NCBI RefSeq assembly: GCF_000186865.1
Contig: NW_008705587.1
Coordinates: 271,304 to 335,303 of the forward strand
Direction of reading: 5' to 3'
Source: Aureococcus anophagefferens
Taxonomy: Eukaryota > Sar > Pelagophyceae > Pelagomonadales > Pelagomonadaceae
DNA: 64,000 nt
Notes under the pieces: generated by a model
The model's input: only the letters and a program-made list of their open reading frames with translations
Databases searched by the model: none
What the model was told of the DNA's origin: nothing
Made by a program: the position numbers and the translations under genes
In this document: positions 1-8,862 of the stretch, one piece after another
How positions within the stretch are numbered: the first letter of the stretch is position 1
Layout: each line of letters begins with the position of its first letter

Positions 1-1399
1 AGGACGGCGGGCCCCGGCCCTTGCCGAACCAGTACGAGAGGAAGTCCTGCTCGAAGAGCGCCGGCCGCCGCCGGAGCGTCTTCGTCATCGTTCGAAACAG
101 GTCGTCGTAGAACTGGCGCGAGGCCGGCACGGCGAAGCGACCGTCGAGACGCACGGGTCCGTGGCGCGTGAAGTTGGACACGAGGCCCATGTAGAGCGCC
201 ACGGGCGCGCCGAGGCCGTCGGCGAAGGCGCCCAGACCTTCCGGGAAGACCGCCGGCCCGCCCGGCGAGCAGTTCGCCGTGCACCCGGTCCAGTCGACCA
301 TGCCCCCGAAATCCCCATTGTGCTGTTGGAACCACCAGTCGTCCAATTGCAGGTAGCGCACGGGCAGCCCCGCCGCGTCCCAGGCGTCGCGGACCGCGAG
401 GAGCGTCTCCGCCATCGAGTCGCCGGGCCTTCGCGGGTTGCCGTAGTAGAACGACCCTCGGTCCGTCCAATACCCCAGCTGGCGCAGCACGGGCCCCGCC
501 GGCGGCGCCCGCCGCTTGCCGCCGACGGCGAGGAGCGCGTCGCCGAGCTTCCGGAGGACCGCGTCGACGCCGCGCGCGCCCACCAAGAGCGTCTCGTGCG
601 CGTAGCCCGTCGGCAGCGCGTCGAGCGTCGCCGCGGGGCCGAGGGCGATGAGCGGCGCGGTCGTGTCAAACCGCCGCGTCGCGACCATGGCGCTCTCGAG
701 GTGGCGCGTCAAGGGCGCGGCGGCGACGGCGCGGAGCGAGTCGTCGAACCAGACCGTCGGCGCGCCCTGCCAGGGCCCGCCGAGCCACGTCGAGTTGTAG
801 TAGGGGTAGGTCCGCGGGCAGCGGTCTTGATACAACGACGCGCAGCCCGCGGCGTAGGACTGCGGCGGCGGATAGGGTAAACGCGACGCGGCGGCGGCCG
901 CTCTCTCCGGGAGCCAGCGGCCGACGGTCGCGTCGCTGAGCTGGTTCCCGCCCCAGGACGCGTAGTTGAGCGTCGGGGCGTTCGGCGGCGCGGCGAACGT
1001 CGGAAACGCGCCGAGCACCTCGTTGCCGTCGCGGGCGCCGCCGTTGGCGCAGCCCGCGGGCCAGCGCTGCTGCAAGACCCACGTCGAGTCGCCGTACTCG
1101 CGAGTCGTGGTCTCGAGCACGGGAGCGCCGGCGACGTCGGTCCAGAGTTGCGTCGCCGCCGTGTACTCGCCCACGGCGTCCCGCCCGAAGGTCGTGCGCT
1201 CCGGGCCGAAGCGACGCAAGGCGTCGGGGCCGAAGCCCTCCGAGCTGAGCCATTTGTCGTTCACCTGGGCGCCCACGGGGCCGGCGCCGAACCACTCGAC
1301 GCCGTCGACGACCACGGCGCCGCCGACGAGCTCCAGCTCCACGGCGCGGGCCGCGGACAGGAGGAGGAGGGCGGCTAGGGGCAGCCCGCGCGCCTCCAT
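1..1399 (-). CDS. Secreted glycoside-hydrolase-like protein (3' end outside window)
   Basis: The reading frame is open from an ATG at 1399 to the window edge, so the C-terminus is missing. The N-terminus is a clean signal peptide (MEARGLPLAALLLLSAARA), which places the product in the secretory pathway. About residues 340-365 read RYLQLDDWWFQQHNGDFGG. This recalls the beta-strand Asp motifs of clan GH-D alpha-galactosidases and raffinose synthases (LQLDDGW type). It is followed by a Cys pair (GCTANC) and aromatic-rich stretches (FEQDFLSYW) typical of TIM-barrel glycosidases. Other frames are also open because of the GC bias, but only this one gives hydrophobic/polar periodicity. The gene diverges from the next one over 144 bp, which probably holds both promoters. 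The family assignment is inference from the motif only; the substrate is unknown. Confidence 0.6.
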   Translation of the reverse strand, partial: MEARGLPLAALLLLSAARAVELELVGGAVVVDGVEWFGAGPVGAQVNDKWLSSEGFGPDALRRFGPERTTFGRDAVGEYTAATQLWTDVAGAPVLETTTREYGDSTWVLQQRWPAGCANGGARDGNEVLGAFPTFAAPPNAPTLNYASWGGNQLSDATVGRWLPERAAAAASRLPYPPPQSYAAGCASLYQDRCPRTYPYYNSTWLGGPWQGAPTVWFDDSLRAVAAAPLTRHLESAMVATRRFDTTAPLIALGPAATLDALPTGYAHETLLVGARGVDAVLRKLGDALLAVGGKRRAPPAGPVLRQLGYWTDRGSFYYGNPRRPGDSMAETLLAVRDAWDAAGLPVRYLQLDDWWFQQHNGDFGGMVDWTGCTANCSPGGPAVFPEGLGAFADGLGAPVALYMGLVSNFTRHGPVRLDGRFAVPASRQFYDDLFRTMTKTLRRRPALFEQDFLSYWFGKGRGPPS

Positions 1400-1543
1400 G
1401 CTCGCCTTCAACCCGAGGCAAACATGCTCGGTCTGGTTCCCTCCGCGGGCGTGCCTCCCCCCCCCCGGACGGACGCAGTCGGGCGCGCATCCCCTTCAAT
1501 AACTTGGTCAACATGCGTTGTGTGAACATTTGTGGACAAACCG

Positions 1544-2695
1544 ATGGGCAAAGGCAGTGGCAAAGGCAGCGAGGGCTCCGCCGAGGATCTCGACGTCGTC
1601 GTGCCCTGGAAGGATGGCTTCGAGTGCGCCACGTCGACGAACCCGACGACGATGGTGCGCGCCGTGCGGCGGCAGGCGCTCGCGACGCGCTTCCTGCGCG
1701 TCTACGACGACGCGCTGCGGCCCGAGCTCTGCGCGGCGCTCTACGACGACGCCGTGGCGCACAACAAGCCCTGGGGCGCCTACGTCACGTTGGCCGACGC
1801 GCGGAACGTCGCCGGCGCGCCCAGCGACCGCGACGCCTGGGCCCGCGAGGTCGTGCGGACGCTCTTTTTAGAACGCGCGGCGGACGCCGTCGACTTGGAA
1901 GCCGCGGGCGCGCACGGCGTCGCGGTCTGGTGCCTCGCGAGCGGCGTCGGCAACAGCGTCGACTACCACCTGGACTACTGCGAGCTCCACCGCCACGAGA
2001 CCAACGAGATCGTGCCGCCGCTCTACGCGTCGACGGTGCAGCTCTCGGACCTCGCCGACGGCGCCGCGGACGACGCGCGGCGGGTCGAGGGCGGCGCGTT
2101 CGTCGTCAACTCCGGCGGGCTGGCGCACTACGCGGCCTACGGCTACAAGAGCCGGCTGCAAAAGGGCGCGCTGGCGGGCGACGGCTGGCACCGGATTCCC
2201 TACGCGTTCAATCGCGCGATCGTCCACGACGGCGAGTGGCCCCACGCGTCGGAGGAAGTGAAAGCGCTGCCGGCGGGCAAGAAGCGCGTCATCCTGGGCC
2301 TCAACGTCTTCGGCGACCGCGTCGCCGAGGTCAACGCGCGCGCGCCGGAGCACTCGGACGCGTTCAACAAGACCGTCAAGATCTACCAGGCGACCGCGCG
2401 CGCGAAGCGGTCGGGCGGCGGCGGCCTCACGGTCGAGGCGCTGAAGAAGAACAAGCCCCTCGCGCGCCTCTTCGTCGGCCTCGCCCGGGCCCGCGCCGGC
2501 GAGGACGACGACGCGGCCGGCGGCGCGACGTTCGCCCCGGGCGACCGCGTCCGGGCCAAGTGGCGCAAGGGCCTCCGCCGCTGGCCCGCGACGGTGAAGC
2601 GCGTCTACGACGACGGCACCCTCGACCTCCACTACGACGACGGGACGCGCTGGAACGGCGCGCCGCCGGGCATCGCCCGGCCGCTGGAGGCGTGA
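1544..2695 (+). CDS. 2OG-Fe(II) oxygenase-like protein with C-terminal Tudor-like domain
   Basis: 383 residues from the ATG at 1544; a GTG lies four codons upstream in frame but is an unlikely start. Residues about 142-144 give His-x-Asp in VDYHLDYCELHRHE. A later His (EWPHAS, about 234) and Arg (KKRVILGLN, about 248) could complete the iron and 2-oxoglutarate sites of the prolyl-hydroxylase-like double-stranded beta-helix fold. The last 60 residues (FAPGDRVRAKWRKGLRRWPATV...DDGTLDLHYDDG) have the look of a Tudor/SMN/MBT-type chromatin or RNA reader domain. There is no signal peptide, so a nuclear or cytosolic site is likely. A dioxygenase joined to a Tudor-like reader suggests protein or RNA hydroxylation on a recruited substrate. 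The domain calls are inference from motifs. Confidence 0.6.
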   Translation: MGKGSGKGSEGSAEDLDVVVPWKDGFECATSTNPTTMVRAVRRQALATRFLRVYDDALRPELCAALYDDAVAHNKPWGAYVTLADARNVAGAPSDRDAWAREVVRTLFLERAADAVDLEAAGAHGVAVWCLASGVGNSVDYHLDYCELHRHETNEIVPPLYASTVQLSDLADGAADDARRVEGGAFVVNSGGLAHYAAYGYKSRLQKGALAGDGWHRIPYAFNRAIVHDGEWPHASEEVKALPAGKKRVILGLNVFGDRVAEVNARAPEHSDAFNKTVKIYQATARAKRSGGGGLTVEALKKNKPLARLFVGLARARAGEDDDAAGGATFAPGDRVRAKWRKGLRRWPATVKRVYDDGTLDLHYDDGTRWNGAPPGIARPLEA

Positions 2696-2707
2696 GCTTT
2701 TAACAAT
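2695..2707 (+). promoter_or_regulatory. Intergenic 13-mer AGCTTTTAACAAT, copy 1
   Basis: AGCTTTTAACAAT starts at the last base of the preceding stop codon and runs into a T-rich stretch. The same 13 bases recur at 4827-4839, again between two plus-strand genes. In a window this GC-rich an exact AT-rich 13-mer recurring at two gene boundaries is unlikely by chance. It could be a 3'-end processing signal or a promoter element; the function is unknown. Confidence 0.35.
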
Positions 2708-2773
2708 TTTTTAAACTTGAAGATTTTGAAGCACGGCACTCATTCGAACACCTTCTCGAGAGCTGCCCGCGCG

Positions 2774-4750
2774 ATGGTCCGCGCCCACGCGGACGACGCG
2801 TCCGTGGCGTCCGCGGCGTCGTCGGCGGGCGCGGCGCCGGCCCGCGTGCCCCGCGTGAAGGACCACGCGCTGCGCGTCGCCCGGCGTCCGCGCTTCGATT
2901 CGCTTTCGGGCTGCCCAAATAGAGCACTTCGCGGACCCATCCGAACGTCGCAGGCGGCGCGCGGCGGCGGCGACGAACACGAGCCTGTTCGTGGCCAAGG
3001 CGCGCGAGCGCGCGGCGCTGCGCGCGGCGGCGGCGAGACGGAAGCTCGCCCGGGGCCGGGAGCGGGGCTGGGACGGGGGACACGCCGTCGCGGCGGACCG
3101 CGACCGCGCGCACGAGGAGGCCATCGAGCGGCGGCGCGAGGCGGCGGCGCGCGCGCGGGGCCACCGCTTCTTCGACGAGCACCCGCCCGTGTCGGCGGCG
3201 GAGCTGCGGTCGCCCGCGGTGTCCGCGCGGCCCGCGCGCGCGGCGGCGGCGTCGCCGCGGCCGGGCGAGCGGCGGCCCCCGTCGCCGCGCGCGCGGACGC
3301 CCGAGCGGTCCGGCGAGTTCCACTTCGCGGAGCCGCCGCCGGTCGACGCGCGGCCCGCGACGCCGGAGCCCGCGGCGACGCCCGCGCGCCGGAGCCCGCC
3401 GCCGCCGACGCCGCAGTCCTCGCTGCGATCGTCGCTGCGCGAGCCGCGCCACTCGCCGCGCGTCGCCCCGGAGCACTTCCCCGACTGCGTCGGCGAGCCG
3501 TCGCCCGCGCGGCGCAGGACCTCGCGCGCGGCGGGCCCGGCGTCGCGGACGCGGACGCGGGCGACGTCGCCCGTCGACCTCGCGCGCGTCCGCGCAGCCA
3601 TCGCGGCCCACGACAGGGCCGAGGTCGTCAAGAAAGTCGCCGACGAGAACGCGGACCCCTTCGAGGTCGACGCGGCCCTCGCCCACGGCGGCTTCGCGGC
3701 GCCGCGGCACTGCGACGGCGCGCCGAAAACTCAGATCGACGGCGCGCGGCGCCTCGCGACCGCGGCCGCGGCCAACGCGGCCGTCGCCGGCGAGTCGTCG
3801 CGCGCCCAGGCGCGGGCCATGGGCGACATCGGCGCCATGGCCCGCGCCGTGTCCGGTCTCGTGGACATGGCCACGAAGACCGTGGACCGCGCGTCGCGCC
3901 TCGACGCCGCCGAGCGCGCGAGGGCGCCGCCGGCCGCGGCGCCGGAGCTCCAGGCCTGGCAGCGCCAGCTCCAGCACCAGGTCCAGGGCATGTTCGCGCA
4001 GCAGCAGCACCAGCTCGCGGCGCTCCAGCGCGCGCAGGCGCCGCCGGCCGCGCCGCCGCCGCCGCCCTTCGACCCGGGGGATCCCGGGGGGCCTACGCGC
4101 CGCCGGCCGCCGGGCCGCCGCCGCCGCCGCACGCCTCCTACGCGCCGCCGCACCACGCGGCCGCGCCGCACCACGCGGCCGCGCCGCACCACGCGGCCGC
4201 GCCGCACCACGCGGCCGCGCCGCGCCCGGACCTGCACCCCGCGGCGGCCGCGCGGCTGCCGTTCGGCGGCGCCGCGCCGCCGGCCCCGCGCGACGGCGCG
4301 GACCTCGTCGAGCGCCTCTGGGAGAAGCTCACGGAGATCGAGGACGACGAGCGGCGGCTCCTGGAGTCGCTCCACCGGCGGCCGCCGCGGCCCGAGCCCG
4401 CGCCGCCGCCGGACGACGGGACCCTGGACGTCGCGGCGCCCGTACACGAGGTCGACGCGAGCCTCGGCGCGCCCGCCGACGCGGCGGCGGCGGCCGCGGA
4501 CGCGGACAAGCGCGGCAAGCGCGCGGCCAACGTGCCGCCGGACGCCATCTTCCGCATCCTCGGCCACCGCTCCGACGTGCGCAAGTGGAAGGAGCGCGTC
4601 GAGGCCGAGCTCTTCGAGACGGGCCTGAGCCAGGCCCAGGTCATCGAGGCCCTCGCCGAGGAGCTCCTCGACAAGCTCATGGTCGACGCCACGGGCGAGA
4701 TCGACGCCGCCCTCGACGAGTGCACCGAGGCCGTGCTGAAGGACGCGTAA
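2774..4750 (+). CDS. Unrecognised Ala/Pro-rich coiled-coil protein, frame broken
   Basis: Coding character moves between frames. One frame holds the N-terminus (MVRAHADDASVASAASSAG, from 2774). A second, from about 2960 to 4070, holds charged helices, SP/TP-rich linkers and Gln-rich coils (WQRQLQHQVQGMFAQQQHQ). The third, from about 4095 to the stop at 4750, holds PHHAAA repeats and a compact acidic helical C-terminus (DVRKWKERVEAELFETGLS...LMVDATGEIDAALDE). A short intron near 2900-2965 probably explains the first switch. The second switch lies at two G-runs (about 4075-4095) and could be a 1-bp sequencing error or a very short intron. The C-terminal helices vaguely recall centriolar/ciliary proteins, but I do not recognise the family. 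The exact start and the splice sites are uncertain. Confidence 0.4.
   Translation: MVRAHADDASVASAASSAGAAPARVPRVKDHALRVARRPRFDSLSGCPNRALRGPIRTSQAARGGGDEHEPVRGQGARARGAARGGGETEARPGPGAGLGRGTRRRGGPRPRARGGHRAAARGGGARAGPPLLRRAPARVGGGAAVARGVRAARARGGGVAAAGRAAAPVAARADARAVRRVPLRGAAAGRRAARDAGARGDARAPEPAAADAAVLAAIVAARAAPLAARRPGALPRLRRRAVARAAQDLARGGPGVADADAGDVARRPRARPRSHRGPRQGRGRQESRRRERGPLRGRRGPRPRRLRGAAALRRRAENSDRRRAAPRDRGRGQRGRRRRVVARPGAGHGRHRRHGPRRVRSRGHGHEDRGPRVAPRRRRAREGAAGRGAGAPGLAAPAPAPGPGHVRAAAAPARGAPARAGAAGRAAAAALRPGGSRGAYAPPAAGPPPPPHASYAPPHHAAAPHHAAAPHHAAAPHHAAAPRPDLHPAAAARLPFGGAAPPAPRDGADLVERLWEKLTEIEDDERRLLESLHRRPPRPEPAPPPDDGTLDVAAPVHEVDASLGAPADAAAAAADADKRGKRAANVPPDAIFRILGHRSDVRKWKERVEAELFETGLSQAQVIEALAEELLDKLMVDATGEIDAALDECTEAVLKDA
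4138..4226 (+). repeat. 15-bp tandem repeat coding PHHAA units
   Basis: CGCACCACGCGGCCG is repeated about five times in direct tandem. In the C-terminal frame of the surrounding gene it codes for repeated His-His-Ala-Ala-Ala-Pro. It lies just downstream of the frame break at 4075-4095, a plausible place for replication or assembly slippage. Confidence 0.8.
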
Positions 4751-4826
4751 GTTGTTCAGCGATTTCGCCGCAAAACGCACGTGAGCGGCTTGCAGTGCGC
4801 CTGGACGAGGTGTCACGGCGCGCGCA

Positions 4827-4839
4827 AGCTTTTAACAAT
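4827..4839 (+). promoter_or_regulatory. Intergenic 13-mer AGCTTTTAACAAT, copy 2
   Basis: Second exact copy of the 13-mer seen at 2695-2707. It lies 28 bp upstream of the ATG of the ankyrin gene at 4867 and 77 bp downstream of the preceding stop. The position just before the ATG favours a promoter or 5'UTR role; its position after a stop would equally suit a 3'-end signal. Confidence 0.35.
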
Positions 4840-4866
4840 CACACGTGGCACGACGCCTCCCCCCCG

Positions 4867-5793
4867 ATGGCGACTGCGACGGGCGGGCGTGTTGATACGG
4901 GTCGCGGGAGCTTGTACGCGGCAGCGTCGGAGATACTTTTGGGATATTCCGATGAGCCAATTGAGAACGATATGTTCTACCTGAATGTCGATGCCCTTGA
5001 TGCATGGCTTGCGAACCACGATATAAATGAACGCGACGAACTCGGCGCGAGCCTACTCAGCTACACGGGTCATTGGGGTAAAGGCCGCGCGGCGTGCGAG
5101 CTATTGGCGCGAGGCGCGGATCCAAACAGTGTGAGTCAATCCATTGAGCCCCCGCTTCACGCCTTTGTGAAATCATTGCAATTCGACACGGTGGATTCAC
5201 TCATCCGCCACGGCGCCGATGTGAATTTAGCGGATCCCGATGATAAACATGCCCCGTCGGGGACACCGCTTGACATCGTCACCACCAGGACTAAATGTGA
5301 TGCTGAACCTCAGTACGCAGTGGCCACCGGTTGCATGCTCAGATTTCTACTACGTCGCGGCGCGATGCTTCGTGAAACAGACATCTTTCGAGTGGGAATG
5401 CGGAAGATGAAGCGTCTCCTGAACGCCATACGCTCGGCGGGTGGTTGGAAGCGCTACGTAACCGAACCACGCCTCCAATTGCTGCTCCTGCGTTTGCTTT
5501 GTCTTCGCGGTCGCGCGGTCGCTGCGCCGCCGCTCGAGCGGCTCTTCGGACTGCCGCCGCCGCAGCCTGGGACGCTGAGAAAGACACGAGCCGCGCGGCG
5601 CGCCTCCAGCCTGGCGTCCACAACGCTCCCAAAAGAAGTTTTCTGGCACATCCTCCGATTCTGGCGCTCCAAGAGTGACGGCCCGTACCCGATTAACCCG
5701 TGGGAGCAACCCAAAAAGTCCATGGAGGAGCTTTTCCCAGACAGAAGACTGTACTTTCCCTTCCCAGAAGACCCCAACGAATCGTTCTACTAG
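4867..5793 (+). CDS. Ankyrin-repeat protein with C-terminal GGW/F-box-like tail (paralogue 1)
   Basis: 308 residues from the ATG at 4867. Three or four degenerate ankyrin repeats are visible (ACELLARGADPNSVSQS, DSLIRHGADVNLADPDD, MLRFLLRRGAMLRE). The C-terminal part has a block shared with two other genes in this window (49130-49834 and 60522-61271): AIRSAGGWKRYVTEP, then LLLLRLLCLRGRA, then LPKEVFWHILRFWRS. The last block resembles the first helix of an F-box (LPxEVxxxIL). This copy alone has an extra 35-residue tail rich in Pro, Phe and Tyr. Ankyrin proteins normally act as binding platforms. If the tail is F-box-like, the product would be a ubiquitin-ligase substrate adaptor (inference). 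Base composition is less GC-rich than in neighbouring genes, as in the other paralogues. Confidence 0.8.
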   Translation: MATATGGRVDTGRGSLYAAASEILLGYSDEPIENDMFYLNVDALDAWLANHDINERDELGASLLSYTGHWGKGRAACELLARGADPNSVSQSIEPPLHAFVKSLQFDTVDSLIRHGADVNLADPDDKHAPSGTPLDIVTTRTKCDAEPQYAVATGCMLRFLLRRGAMLRETDIFRVGMRKMKRLLNAIRSAGGWKRYVTEPRLQLLLLRLLCLRGRAVAAPPLERLFGLPPPQPGTLRKTRAARRASSLASTTLPKEVFWHILRFWRSKSDGPYPINPWEQPKKSMEELFPDRRLYFPFPEDPNESFY

Positions 5794-5804
5794 GAGAGTG
5801 AGCC

Positions 5805-6896
5805 TTAATCTACCTTCCTCTGCCAAAACGGGTCGTCGCGGGGCACGCAGCCGACGCCGCAGCGCGCGCTCCGGCCGTCGCAGTCGCCCCGGTGGTGGCA
5901 CGCCTCCGTGATGCGCGGGACGAGCTGCGTGCGCTTCGCGTCGCCGGCCGCGCGGCCGCGCATGTGGAAGCCGGAAGTATCCGCGATGACGAGCAAGGCC
6001 GCGTCCCGGCGCGTCGCGAGGACGGGCTTCGCGGGCGCGTAGCCGAAGCGCGCGAGCGCCTTCGACCGGTCGTCGGCCGGGTCGAAGCCCAGGACCCTCA
6101 GGGACCCCTCGAAGCCGTGCGTTCGCTCGTCGTAGGGCCCGGGCGCGTAGCGCACGGGCGCGTCGCGGGGCATGGACGCTGCGTCGACGAGGTGCTTCGT
6201 GCGCTCGAAGAGCCATTCGAGCTTTCGTTCGTCGTTCGCGTGCGAACCCTCCACGTAGGAGAACGGGCCCGCGTCGCGCGACAGGTTCGCGAAGACCCAG
6301 ACCTTGTAGGTGGGCAGGAACGTGTCGACGTGCATCCAGAGCTGGTTGTACGTCGGCCGCGCGCCCGTCGTCTGCCACGCGCCGTCCGGACTTCCGAGCT
6401 TCGCGTTCACGGACGCTCGCGGCCCGAAGAGCGCGCGGAGCCGCGCGAGCAGCGCGCCGGGGAGCTGGAGGCTGTGGCTCCCGTCGCCGTGTTCCACGCG
6501 GGCGAGCGACGCGACGGGGAACTCCTCCGTCGCGAGGCCGCGCCGCGCGAGGCGCTTCGCCCACGCGTCGTCCGCGAGCGTCGTCCCCGTCGAGAGCTTC
6601 CGCGCGACGAGCGCGCGGAGCGCGTGGAGGCCCTTCGCGTTCAACGGGTGCGGCACGAACTTCTCGCTGGAGGCGATGGCCGTGCAGTTCTGCGGTCGCT
6701 TCACGAGGGCCGCGAGCAGCGCCTCGACGGCCGTGCCCGTGGCGGCGTGGAACGCGCGGGCGTCGCCGTGATCGAGGTGGTTCTTGGCCGCCGCCGCGAA
6801 GCGGCGAGCCGCGCTCGCGTCGTCACTCGTTGCGACGACGCACGAGCAGCAGAGGAGGCGGAAGCAGCACGAGAGCAGCCCGGACCAAGCCCTCAT
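5805..6896 (-). CDS. Phytanoyl-CoA dioxygenase (PhyH)-like protein with N-terminal membrane/signal segment
   Basis: 363 residues from the ATG at 6896. The start MRAWSGLLSCCFRLLCCSCVVA is hydrophobic and Cys-rich, a signal peptide or anchor. The core has the PhyH iron site: His-x-Asp in QLWMHVDTFLPTYKV, and the distal His in VIADTSGFHMRGRA, where the usual motif is DTxxxHxG. Between them sits NLSRDAGPFSYVEGSH, the typical 'xGPLxxxPGSH' loop. Known PhyH enzymes are non-haem iron 2-oxoglutarate hydroxylases; the substrate here is unknown. The C-terminus is Cys-rich (CHHRGDCDGRSARCGVGC), unusual for the family and consistent with a secretory location. The gene ends 11 bp after the stop of the convergent ankyrin gene and starts 40 bp from the divergent VMA12-like gene. 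Confidence 0.75.
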   Translation of the reverse strand: MRAWSGLLSCCFRLLCCSCVVATSDDASAARRFAAAAKNHLDHGDARAFHAATGTAVEALLAALVKRPQNCTAIASSEKFVPHPLNAKGLHALRALVARKLSTGTTLADDAWAKRLARRGLATEEFPVASLARVEHGDGSHSLQLPGALLARLRALFGPRASVNAKLGSPDGAWQTTGARPTYNQLWMHVDTFLPTYKVWVFANLSRDAGPFSYVEGSHANDERKLEWLFERTKHLVDAASMPRDAPVRYAPGPYDERTHGFEGSLRVLGFDPADDRSKALARFGYAPAKPVLATRRDAALLVIADTSGFHMRGRAAGDAKRTQLVPRITEACHHRGDCDGRSARCGVGCVPRDDPFWQRKVD

Positions 6897-6914
6897 CGAT
6901 CGATCATCGATCGA
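6895..6914. promoter_or_regulatory. ATCGATCG-type palindromic cluster in a 40-bp divergent promoter
   Basis: Two adjacent copies of ATCGATCG-like palindromes occupy most of the 40 bp between the divergent start codons at 6896 and 6937. A second palindrome, GTTGATGATCAAC, overlaps the plus-strand start. This AT-rich symmetrical sequence is unlike the GC-rich surroundings and is a candidate shared binding site. The function is inference. Confidence 0.35.
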
Positions 6915-6936
6915 GGCGCTTGGTTGAAGATAGTTG

Positions 6937-7542
6937 ATGATCAACTTTGCCCTCGCATCCAAGCTCTCGGAGAGCATGGCAGGCTCCGCGATGGCCGATC
7001 GCGCAATGGCCTCCGGCCTCGAGCTCATCCGCCCCGGTGAGTCGAAGCCGGTGCGCGTCGACGCGCTGGCGAGCGAGCTGGCCAAGAACTCAAGCACACG
7101 ACTGTCGCTCCGCAGCGCGCTCCGCGGCACGAAGCTCGTCTTCCCCGCACCCGTGCGCGAGGCGACCCCCGATCCGGCCGTGGCCACGCGGCGCGAGATG
7201 CTCGCGCGTCGCGCCGAGCATCGCGAGTACGCGACGCTCGTGAGCTCCGTGCATCGGGCGCCCGTGCGGCCCGAGGAGCGCGTCGGCGCGTCGCTCCGCC
7301 ATCAGTACACGATCGGCGCGAACATGGTCGTCGCGCCCGTCGCGTCGTCGTTCATCTGCTACATCCTGTCCAAGTCGCTCGTGGAGAAGGCGACGAGCCG
7401 CGTCGTCGCCGGCCTCATGGGCGGCATCGTCATGCTCTTCGTCGAGATGATCCTCTACATCGCGCGGGCCTACATGGTCGACCACCAAGCGGACCGGCGG
7501 AAGCGCCGCAAGCCGTCGGGCCAGTTCGGACGACCTTCGTAA
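6937..7542 (+). CDS. VMA12/TMEM199-like V-ATPase assembly factor
   Basis: 201 residues from the ATG at 6937. The second half has a basic REYATLVSSV stretch, a loop, and then two membrane spans (IGANMVVAPVASSFICYILS and VVAGLMGGIVMLFVEMILYI). A short basic cytosolic tail follows (ADRRKRRKPSGQFGRPS). This layout, with Gly-rich second span and a conserved Glu at its end, is that of Vma12/TMEM199. That family is an ER membrane protein which, with Vma22, guides assembly of the V-ATPase V0 sector. Length agrees with the family (about 200-220). A V-ATPase role is assigned from the family; localisation by the basic tail is inference. The stop lies 7 bp from the end of the convergent DCAF-like gene. 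Confidence 0.7.
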   Translation: MINFALASKLSESMAGSAMADRAMASGLELIRPGESKPVRVDALASELAKNSSTRLSLRSALRGTKLVFPAPVREATPDPAVATRREMLARRAEHREYATLVSSVHRAPVRPEERVGASLRHQYTIGANMVVAPVASSFICYILSKSLVEKATSRVVAGLMGGIVMLFVEMILYIARAYMVDHQADRRKRRKPSGQFGRPS

Positions 7543-7549
7543 AGTAAGT

Positions 7550-8810
7550 CTACTCCCCGGCGGCGCCGTCCTCGGCGGGCGCGAGCGCGGACGCGGCGGC
7601 GGCGACGGCGCGGGAGAAGATCGACGGCTCCGGCGGCGCGGCGACGACCGGCTCCGCGACGACGGCGCGCGCGGCCGCGTCCGCGGCCTCGAGGCGCGCG
7701 ACGAGCGCAGGAAGATGGCCGCGCGGCTCAGGTCCACGGCGCCCCGGAGCTCGCGGCGCGCGGCCGCGGCGCGCAGCGACGGCGCGCCCAGTCGTCGTCG
7801 GACTCGCCGCCGCTCGACGAGTCCATGCCGTCCTCCGAGTCCTCGAAGCTCGCGAGGCTCGCGGCGCGGTCCCGCGGCGGCGGGCTCGGCGTCACCGCGG
7901 GCTCCGGCGGCGCCGGCGGCCGCGGCGGCGCCGGCGCCGCGCCGTCGAGCGCGAGGGGCGGCGGGCCGACGGCCGCGGGCAGCTGGCGACGCCGCCGCGG
8001 CGTCTCCGGCGGCGGCGTCGCCGCGAGCGGCGGCGGCGGCGGCGGCGGCGTCGCCGCGAGCGGCGGCGACAGGCTCAGGCTCGACGCGCGGCTCGCGCGC
8101 GACGACGCCCGGGACCGCGACGCTGTCAGCGGCGCCGTCGCCTCCCAGATCTTCACCTCGGAGTCGATGCCCGACGTCGCGACGATGGGCAGGAACGGGT
8201 GCGGCGCGACGGAGTTGACGACGCACCGGTCCGCGCGGAGCCGCGCGACGGGTGCGCCCGTCGCCGCCTCCCAGACGTACAAGGCGCCGTCGTCGCCCCC
8301 CGTCGCGACGCAGGAGTCGCGGAACAGGAACCGCACCTCCTTGGCGCACGTCTGCACGTTGCGCCGGCCGCCGAAGGATCGGACGAAGAGACTCGCGTCC
8401 GCGCCGTCGTCCTCCTCGTCCTCGGCGGCGGCCGCCTCGTCCTCCGCCGCCGGCGTGCCCTGGACAAGAACGTTGCCGTCGACGTCCTCGACCGTCGCCC
8501 AGGGCCAGTGCACGTCCTTGGGCCAGGGGATCGGCGCGCGGAACAACGCGACGTCGTCGCCGCGGTAGTTCGCGAGGATGTGGCTGCCGTCCTCGGACCA
8601 GGCGACGCCGCTGATGCCCACGTCGGCGCGCCGCGACGGCCGCCCCGCGCGCGTGCCGCGCCGCCGCCGGGGCCGGAGCGCGTCCGCGAGGTGCGGCGCG
8701 ACCGCCGCCGACGAGACGGCCGCGCGCGCGCCGCTCCCCGGGACCTCCTCGTCCGACTCGTCGAGCGCGTCGTCGTCGGACTCGTCGAGCGCGTCGTCGT
8801 CCTCGTCTTC

Positions 8811-8862
<52 letters not shown>

